Source: Bifidobacteriaceae bacterium
Lineage (GTDB): Bacteria > Actinomycetota > Actinomycetes > Actinomycetales > WQXJ01
Assembly: GCA_031255075.1 (NCBI GenBank)
Contig: JAIRTF010000166.1
Location: 1-6,792, forward strand
Direction of reading: 5' to 3'
DNA: 6,792 nt
Shown here: positions 1 through 4,017 of the stretch, piece by piece
Layout: every line of letters starts with the position of its first letter
Position numbering within the stretch: the first letter of the stretch is position 1
Program-made: the position numbers and the translations under genes
Notes under the pieces: model-generated
Told to the model about the DNA's origin: nothing
What the model saw: only the letters and a program-made list of their open reading frames with translations
The model's database searches: none

Positions 1-927
1 CCGCGCCTGGCCTTCCAAGCTGCAGCTGGTCGGAGCCAACAAATCGAACGCGTACCCCTCGTAGAAGAACGCCACCGTAACACCGTCCACAGTCTCGCTG
101 TTGGCCCAAGGCGGGATGGTGCCACCATCGGGGGTCAGAGTGGGAGCGCAGGCTGCCACAATCTCGCCCTCATCATCCTGGTGCTCAAACACACTTGAAG
201 CGAAAAAAGCCGAGTACAACGGCGCGTGTTCGTCGGTGCCGTCAAATGTGCCGCTGCCTTCAACTTCAGCCTTGAGGAAGTACATGTAGCCGTTGCCATT
301 GAAGACATCACCCTCATTGACCAGCTTGGAGGTGACACCCGTGTCCGAGCCGCTCTCAAACAGCATGGAACCGTAGTTGTCCACCCTTCCGCTGTTGATC
401 AGATTAGATGCCTGACCCGGCTCCGAGCCGCCCTCGAAGGCGATGAAGCCGCCGCTATAGACCCCACCGCCGTTATCGAGGCTGACATTCTTGAAAGTCA
501 CACCTGCACCTGTGGAAACGGTCAACGCGCCGTCAGCTCCGCCTCCGTCTTTCCGGTTCTCCACCGGCACCGATATCACCACATCGGAACCAAACACGTA
601 GAGGTTCCATTCGTTGACTATTTTGCCATCCCCAGAGATCGACGCCCCATCCTCCAGTTCAATATTTCCGCTAGAGGCTACCCGAAGGGTCTCGTCGGCC
701 GCCAACACCAGCGGTCCATTCACGGTCCACGTACCGTGGACCACGGTCTCGTTGCCGTTCACGGTGCAGACTCCGACCGGGCAGGCGGGGTCGGTGGCCT
801 GGGCTGGGAGGGCGGTGGCAGCGGCGCCTGCTATGGCCAGGCCGAGGGTTCCAACCGTGGCGCCAAGGCGCCGCAGAGCTTTCTTTGGGGTTGACTGGCG
901 TCCGGAATGGACGCATTGGTTTGACAC
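1..927 (-). CDS. Surface protein C, partial (3' end outside window), LPxTG family paralogue
   Basis: Translating the minus strand from the GTG at 927 gives 309 codons with no stop down to position 1. The start fits a purine-rich leader: AGAGGA lies 12 nt and GAG 6 nt before it, and the matching leader of gene A starts at ATG. Residues 1-44 look like a Sec signal peptide: KKALRR, a hydrophobic core, then ALPAQA with predicted cleavage after 44. Cysteines are at 49, 54, 260 and 302, matching A and B. Residues about 145-224 hold three related 25-30-residue units of the N-x-G-x-V-x-N-x-G type, ending in YMYFLKAEVE, which suggests a right-handed beta-helix or similar repeat fold. It aligns with gene A throughout, including FASSVFEHQDDEGEIVAACA. 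The part corresponding to A's last ~105 residues, with the LPPTG anchor, must lie beyond position 1. Ligand and function are unknown. The reading frame is certain; surface location is inferred from the paralogues. Confidence 0.88.
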   Translation of the reverse strand, partial: MSNQCVHSGRQSTPKKALRRLGATVGTLGLAIAGAAATALPAQATDPACPVGVCTVNGNETVVHGTWTVNGPLVLAADETLRVASSGNIELEDGASISGDGKIVNEWNLYVFGSDVVISVPVENRKDGGGADGALTVSTGAGVTFKNVSLDNGGGVYSGGFIAFEGGSEPGQASNLINSGRVDNYGSMLFESGSDTGVTSKLVNEGDVFNGNGYMYFLKAEVEGSGTFDGTDEHAPLYSAFFASSVFEHQDDEGEIVAACAPTLTPDGGTIPPWANSETVDGVTVAFFYEGYAFDLLAPTSCSLEGQAR

Positions 928-954
928 GCTTTTCTCTTTTCCTCTGAGCACACT

Positions 955-969
955 TCGCCCCTGGGGCGA
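955..969 (-). promoter_or_regulatory. Leader hairpin of gene C
   Basis: A perfect inverted repeat, TCGCCCC and GGGGCGA around one base, lies in the predicted 5' leader of gene C. Its downstream edge is 27 nt before the GTG start and its upstream edge is 15 nt after the predicted -10 box. Genes A and B have a hairpin of different sequence at the same distance from the start. It may stabilise the mRNA 5' end or affect translation; the role is inferred. Confidence 0.5.
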
Positions 970-993
970 CACCTTTTCGCTCACAGCCTAGCG
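969..993 (-). repeat. 25-bp leader/promoter block, copy 1 (gene C)
   Basis: This block is identical, base for base, to 3887-3911 upstream of gene A. On the minus strand it runs from CGCTAGGCTG to AAAAGGTGT, and it includes the predicted -10 box. Flanking bases on both sides are only loosely similar, so the identity stands out. Gene B lacks this block. Confidence 0.9.
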
Positions 994-1015
994 CCAAAAA
1001 GCCCCGCCAGATCCA
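985..1015 (-). promoter_or_regulatory. Predicted promoter of gene C
   Basis: A TAnnnT-type -10 box, TAGGCT (985-990), lies inside the 25-bp block shared with gene A. A weak -35 candidate, TGGATC (1010-1015), sits 19 bp upstream, and gene A has TGGAGC at nearly the same place. The -10 box ends 57 nt before the start codon. The assignment rests on conservation between paralogues and spacing; the -35 is poor. Confidence 0.35.
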
Positions 1016-1136
1016 CAGCCGGAACCCCACGAACGATCCGCCGCAAACCACTCGCCCGTCCCCAAGCGCCCACCAGCGGAAATGCCCCGGATTGTCCAGA
1101 GGGCTATGTGTAACCGTCTGGCTCAAAACACGGCAG
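994..1136. other. Intergenic region between gene B terminator and gene C promoter
   Basis: Apart from the weak -35 candidate at 1010-1015, nothing codes convincingly here. Open frames crossing this stretch are short or run out of phase through gene C. It forms most of the 291-bp gap between genes C and B. Confidence 0.6.
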
Positions 1137-1184
1137 CAAAGAAAGGCCCGGCCCGGATGGGGTTTCCCCACACTCCGGGCCGGG
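1137..1184 (-). terminator. Rho-independent terminator of gene B
   Basis: On the minus strand an 11-bp perfect stem, CCCGGCCCGGA (1174-1184) with TCCGGGCCGGG (1147-1157), encloses an inner GGGG-AAA-CCCC hairpin and is followed by CCTTTCTTT. It begins 34 nt after the gene B stop codon. Gene A has a near-identical terminator. Confidence 0.93.
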
Positions 1185-1221
1185 TCAATTCTTGGAGGCT
1201 AGTGCCTCATAGGTGTTGTCA
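1146..1221 (-). repeat. 76-nt duplicated 3' end, copy 1 (gene B)
   Basis: From the gene B stop codon through the terminator stem, this segment matches 2525-2600 after gene A at 69 of 76 positions. It also contains a small perfect hairpin just after the stop, GAGGC-ACTA-GCCTC (1195-1208). Confidence 0.9.
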
Positions 1222-2394
1222 AATCAGAGCTCTCCGCCGACGGGCTGCCATCACCAGGCACAGCACACCAATGCCGATCAGCAGCCCAGCCCCCCCGGCG
1301 ACCTGCGGGCTAACCGAGGCGCCGGTCGGTGGCAGAGGAGTCGGCGCCTTGGGCGCATAGACCGCCACCAGGGTGAGCGGGCCGCCGGGCATCTGGCGGC
1401 TCAACACTGCGGTTTGGGATTCGATGGCCACGTCCGTTATGGAGATTCCCTCGATGGAACCAGTTACGCCGCCCCAGGCCTGGAACGGATAGCTCTGGCC
1501 GTCATAGGTGCAGTTTTCGGCTGCGGTCAACTTGAACTGGAAGCCCTCATACATGTAGGCAAGGCCGGCGCCATCAACCGAGTCCTCAATCCACCAGGGT
1601 TTGGTTGGGTCCACCGGATCGGTCGAGTCGATGGCCTGGAAAGTCGGCGCGCAGGCCGTCGCCAGGTCATCCGATCCGCTTACATCCACCCATGAGCCAT
1701 ACAGGGCGGCGAACAACGGCTTGTTCTCCGGCGCTGCCGCGTCCCAGGTACCTTGGTTGTCGACTTCACTCATCAGGAAGTACATGTGGCCTTCGTTGTG
1801 CACGGTGCCGTCGGCGTTGTTGATCAGCTTGGATGTCTGGCCGGTGTCCAGATCACCAGTGAAGAAGATATCTCCCCTGCTGTGCACCAGGCCGTTGTTG
1901 ATGAGGTTGGCGTTGTCGAAATACACGGTAACCCCGACGTCCTGTGACCACATACCTGCGCTGCCCAAGTCCGGGTCGAACCCCATTTCAGTATCCACGC
2001 CGATGTGGACCGTCGGCCCAACTATGAGCATGTCCCAATAGTTGATCAGTTTTCCAGCGCCGGTCAAGGAAGAGCCATTCTCAAACCATAGTTCGGCGGC
2101 GTATCCGACCACGATTGTCTCGTTGGCTTCCAAGGTGTTGACTCCGTTAAGGCTGACCTGGACTGGGTCGTCTTGATTATCACCTTGGATGGTGTAGGTC
2201 ACGTTTCCGGACGCGTCCGTTGTGACGGTGCATTCGGTTGGCTCGCAGGTGAAACCAGTTGCGGCGTTGGCGGCCGGGGCGCTGACCGCCACTCCGGCAA
2301 CCGCCAAGCCGAGGGCTCCGCCCACGGCTCCCAGCCGCTGCCAGAAGTGCCTCGAGTGCGAAAGATGTTTGTTGTGAATGGGTTGGCGCCCCAT
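1219..2394 (-). CDS. Surface protein B, LPPTG sortase-anchored, complete
   Basis: The product is 391 residues, starting at the ATG at 2394 with GGGG 6 nt upstream and GGAG further out. The frame stays open upstream to 2550, but that stretch covers the leader and the gene A terminator, so it is not coding. Residues 1-44 form a Sec signal peptide ending SAPAANA, predicted to be cut after 44. Cysteines at 50, 55 (CX4C), 248 and 295 match A and C and may form disulfides. Residues about 159-213 hold two N-x-G repeat units, ending in HMYFLMSEVD; A and C have three. A C-terminal module (about 285-347) is followed by a short Pro-rich spacer, LPPTG (354-358), a hydrophobic segment, and an Arg-rich tail ending RRRRALI. 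This is a complete cell-wall sorting signal, so the mature protein should be linked to peptidoglycan by a sortase encoded elsewhere. Binding partner and function are unknown. It is the diverged member, although it lies between the two similar genes. Confidence 0.93.
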   Translation of the reverse strand: MGRQPIHNKHLSHSRHFWQRLGAVGGALGLAVAGVAVSAPAANAATGFTCEPTECTVTTDASGNVTYTIQGDNQDDPVQVSLNGVNTLEANETIVVGYAAELWFENGSSLTGAGKLINYWDMLIVGPTVHIGVDTEMGFDPDLGSAGMWSQDVGVTVYFDNANLINNGLVHSRGDIFFTGDLDTGQTSKLINNADGTVHNEGHMYFLMSEVDNQGTWDAAAPENKPLFAALYGSWVDVSGSDDLATACAPTFQAIDSTDPVDPTKPWWIEDSVDGAGLAYMYEGFQFKLTAAENCTYDGQSYPFQAWGGVTGSIEGISITDVAIESQTAVLSRQMPGGPLTLVAVYAPKAPTPLPPTGASVSPQVAGGAGLLIGIGVLCLVMAARRRRALI

Positions 2395-2421
2395 AAGTGT
2401 CCCCTTTTCTCCGATGATTGA

Positions 2422-2435
2422 GCCGCCCCTACGGC
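2422..2435 (-). promoter_or_regulatory. Possible leader hairpin of gene B
   Basis: GCCG and CGGC pair around a 6-nt loop. This 4-bp stem is weak alone, but its downstream edge is 27 nt before the ATG, exactly as for the hairpins of genes A and C, and it begins 15 nt after the candidate -10 box. Positional agreement is the main support. Confidence 0.3.
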
Positions 2436-2450
2436 CCAACTCCACACGAT

Positions 2451-2456
2451 ACCTTA
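2451..2456 (-). promoter_or_regulatory. Candidate -10 box of gene B
   Basis: TAAGGT fits the TAnnnT pattern and lies 56 nt before the start, against 57 nt in genes A and C. No good -35 is seen at 16-18 bp. TATCGT at 2446-2451 is an alternative. The 25-bp block of genes A and C is absent, so gene B may be regulated differently. Confidence 0.25.
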
Positions 2457-2513
2457 ATGGTTGAGGAGTCTCCCAATTGAGGGCATTCGGGACAGCGGTT
2501 GGGCTGATTCGGA

Positions 2514-2564
2514 GCCAAAAAGAAGCCCGGCCCGGAGGGGGTTTCCCCACACTTCGGGCCGGGC
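2514..2564 (-). terminator. Rho-independent terminator of gene A
   Basis: On the minus strand GCCCGGCCCGAA (2553-2564) pairs with TCCGGGCCGGGC (2525-2536), with one non-Watson-Crick position, around an inner GGGG-AAA-CCCC hairpin. TTCTTTTT follows. It starts 33 nt after the gene A stop codon and closely matches the gene B terminator. Confidence 0.93.
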
Positions 2565-2600
2565 AAATTTTTGGAGGCTAGTGCCTCACAGCTGTTGTCA
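2525..2600 (-). repeat. 76-nt duplicated 3' end, copy 2 (gene A)
   Basis: This is the partner of 1146-1221, with seven differences in 76 positions. It includes the GAGGC-ACTA-GCCTC hairpin (2574-2587) and the terminator stem. Confidence 0.9.
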
Positions 2601-3845
2601 AATCAGGCTCTCGCGCCGACGCGAGGCCACCACCAAGCAGATCACGCCCAGGCCGATCAGTACACCGCCACCAGTCAGCGGCTGAACCACCGCTGCCCTG
2701 GATGCACCAGTCGGCGGTAGTGTCGGCTGAGCCGACTTGGCCGGCTGAGGAGCAAGCGAACCATAGGCGGCGATGAACACAGCCGATTCGGAGCGCGTGG
2801 TGTACTCACCGATAACAGCGGTCAGCGGATCGAGTTCGATCATGGTGCCGACCACATTCTCCAGCGGCCCTTGGATCAGGCCCCAACCCAAGAACGGCTG
2901 AGCTTGACCATTGAAGCTGCAGCTGGTCGGAGTGGACAAACTGAACTGATACTCCGCAGGGAAGAACGCCACCGCGATGCCGTCCTCGACTTCCAGGGCT
3001 GCCCAGGTGGGGATGGGTCCACCATCTTTGGGGGTCAAAGTGGGAGCGCAGGCCGCCACAATCTCACCCTCATCATCCTGGTGCTTGAACACGCTCGAAG
3101 CGAAAACTGTCGCGTACAACGGCGCATGCTCGCCGCTGGCATACCAGTTGCCGAGGTCTTCGACCTCAGCCAAAAGGAAGTACATGTAGCCGTCGTTGTA
3201 CACATTGCCGGTGTTGACGAACTTGGATGTCACGCCAGTATCCGAGGCACTCTCAAACAACATGACGCCCTCATTGGCCACATTTGCCTGGCTGTATGGA
3301 GTGTTGACGCTGACCAGGTTGGAGGCCAGGCCAGCCGACGCACCACCCTCGAAAGCGATGAAACCTAAGTTGTAGACGACGCCGCCGTTGTTCTCGAGGC
3401 TGACGTTCCTGAAAGCTAGGGCGGCGCCCGAGTCAACGACCAATCGGCCGAATGCCGAGGTTCCGTTGTACTGGTTCTCCATCGGCACTGAGATGACCAC
3501 ATCGGAACCTGACACCCCAAGGTCGTACTGGTTGATGATCCGGCCATCTCCGGTGACGGATGCGCCTTCGCCTAGCTCCAGTACGCCGGCGACGTCGATT
3601 CGAATGGTCTCGCCGCCGGTCAGCACCAGCGGACCGTTGACGACCCAGTGGCCTGTTACCACGGTCTCGTTACCGTTCACAGTGCACTCTGTAGCCGGGC
3701 AGGCCGGGCTGACAGCCTGAGCCGGCAGGGCGGTCACAGCTGCACCGGTCAGAGCTAGGCCAAGGGTTCCAACAACGGCGCCCACGCGCCGCAAGCATTT
3801 CTTAGGGGTTGATTGACGTCCGCCATGGACGCGACTGTTTGACAT
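2598..3845 (-). CDS. Surface protein A, LPPTG sortase-anchored, complete
   Basis: The product is 415 residues from the ATG at 3845; AAAGGA lies 12 nt and GAG 6 nt upstream. A GTG at 3902 is in frame but overlaps the predicted promoter and leader hairpin, so it is rejected. Residues 1-44 are a Sec signal peptide (KKCLRR, hydrophobic core, ALPAQA). Cysteines are at 49, 54 (CX4C), 266 and 309. Residues about 145-230 hold three related units (145-174, 175-206, 207-230) with N-x-G and MLFE/MYFL features, suggesting a beta-helix-like stack. A block around 248-272 (FASSVFKHQDDEG...) is almost unchanged in gene C. The stretch 309-364 (SCSFNGQAQPFLGWG to AAYGSL) faintly recalls beta-grasp repeats of the InlB B-repeat type. 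LPPTG is at 376-380, followed by a hydrophobic segment and the tail RRRESLI. The protein should be anchored to peptidoglycan by a sortase not in this window. A role in adhesion or host contact is a guess from architecture only. Confidence 0.94.
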   Translation of the reverse strand: MSNSRVHGGRQSTPKKCLRRVGAVVGTLGLALTGAAVTALPAQAVSPACPATECTVNGNETVVTGHWVVNGPLVLTGGETIRIDVAGVLELGEGASVTGDGRIINQYDLGVSGSDVVISVPMENQYNGTSAFGRLVVDSGAALAFRNVSLENNGGVVYNLGFIAFEGGASAGLASNLVSVNTPYSQANVANEGVMLFESASDTGVTSKFVNTGNVYNDGYMYFLLAEVEDLGNWYASGEHAPLYATVFASSVFKHQDDEGEIVAACAPTLTPKDGGPIPTWAALEVEDGIAVAFFPAEYQFSLSTPTSCSFNGQAQPFLGWGLIQGPLENVVGTMIELDPLTAVIGEYTTRSESAVFIAAYGSLAPQPAKSAQPTLPPTGASRAAVVQPLTGGGVLIGLGVICLVVASRRRESLI

Positions 3846-3872
3846 GCTTTTCTCTTTTCCTTTGGGGGCATT

Positions 3873-3887
3873 CGGCCGCTTGGGCCA
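3873..3887 (-). promoter_or_regulatory. Leader hairpin of gene A
   Basis: TGGCC and GGCCG pair (four G-C pairs and one wobble) around a 5-nt loop. The hairpin starts 15 nt after the predicted -10 box and ends 27 nt before the ATG, the same geometry as in gene C. The sequence differs from that of gene C while the pairing is kept. Confidence 0.45.
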
Positions 3888-3911
3888 CACCTTTTCGCTC
3901 ACAGCCTAGCG
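3887..3911 (-). repeat. 25-bp leader/promoter block, copy 2 (gene A)
   Basis: This block is identical to 969-993 upstream of gene C and lies at the same distance from the start codon. It contains the predicted -10 box and a following AAAAGGTGT. Confidence 0.9.
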
Positions 3912-3932
3912 GCAAAAGTCCCATCGGCTCCA
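3903..3932 (-). promoter_or_regulatory. Predicted promoter of gene A
   Basis: The -10 candidate TAGGCT (3903-3908) lies in the block shared with gene C. The weak -35 candidate TGGAGC (3927-3932) is 18 bp upstream. The implied leader is about 50 nt. Conservation supports it more than the match to consensus does. Confidence 0.35.
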
Positions 3933-3948
3933 CCCATTTCCGGCCAGA

Positions 3949-3958
3949 TTCGGCCGAA
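3949..3958. repeat. 10-bp palindrome in the ileS-gene A gap
   Basis: TTCGGCCGAA is a perfect palindrome, about 17 bp upstream of the -35 candidate of gene A. It could be a binding site for a dimeric regulator. No second copy stands out near gene C, and in GC-rich DNA it may be chance. Confidence 0.25.
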
Positions 3959-3959
3959 G

Positions 3960-3976
3960 GGGTGCGCCCTGCACCC
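3960..3976 (-). repeat. Small inverted repeat after ileS
   Basis: GGGTGC and GCACCC form a 6-bp stem with a 5-nt loop. No T-run follows, so it is not a canonical terminator. It may be a weak or factor-dependent stop for ileS transcription, or part of the gene A control region. Confidence 0.35.
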
Positions 3977-3990
3977 AGTCGGCATCACGC

Positions 3991-4013
3991 GAGCACCCCA
4001 AAAAGGGCCACTC
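3991..4013 (-). terminator. Imperfect hairpin just after ileS, doubtful terminator
   Basis: Starting 4 nt after the ileS stop codon, GAGTGGCCC can pair with GGGGTGCTC around TTTTT, with two wobbles and one mismatch. The T-run is in the loop, not after the stem, so intrinsic termination here is doubtful. Confidence 0.2.
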
Positions 4014-4017
4014 GGAA

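Noticed and set aside
226..894. A 222-codon open frame on the plus strand
   Set aside because: It is antisense to gene C, whose frame is confirmed by homology to A. The product is low complexity, with no recognisable domain or good ribosome site.
671..1171. A 166-codon minus-strand frame from the B terminator into gene C
   Set aside because: It begins inside the terminator hairpin, crosses the gene C leader, and continues out of phase with gene C.
1147..1184. Repeated GC-rich palindromes (also 2525-2564) as mobile element ends or a CRISPR-like array
   Set aside because: There are only two copies, each just after a gene and followed by a T-run on the coding strand, so they are terminators. 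No transposase or spacer pattern is present.
928..1218. Possible tRNA or small RNA gene in the gap
   Set aside because: No cloverleaf, conserved T-loop or independent hairpin with a T-run was seen apart from the gene B terminator.
2395..2550. N-terminal extension of gene B to 2550
   Set aside because: The frame is open, but the extension is translated terminator and leader DNA; the ATG at 2394 has a good ribosome site followed directly by the signal peptide.
3846..3902. Upstream GTG start for gene A at 3902, with an in-frame equivalent upstream of gene C at 984
   Set aside because: The 19-residue extension is poorly conserved between A and C, while the hairpin pairing is kept. It also overlaps the predicted promoter, and an extra hydrophilic stretch before the signal peptide is not expected.
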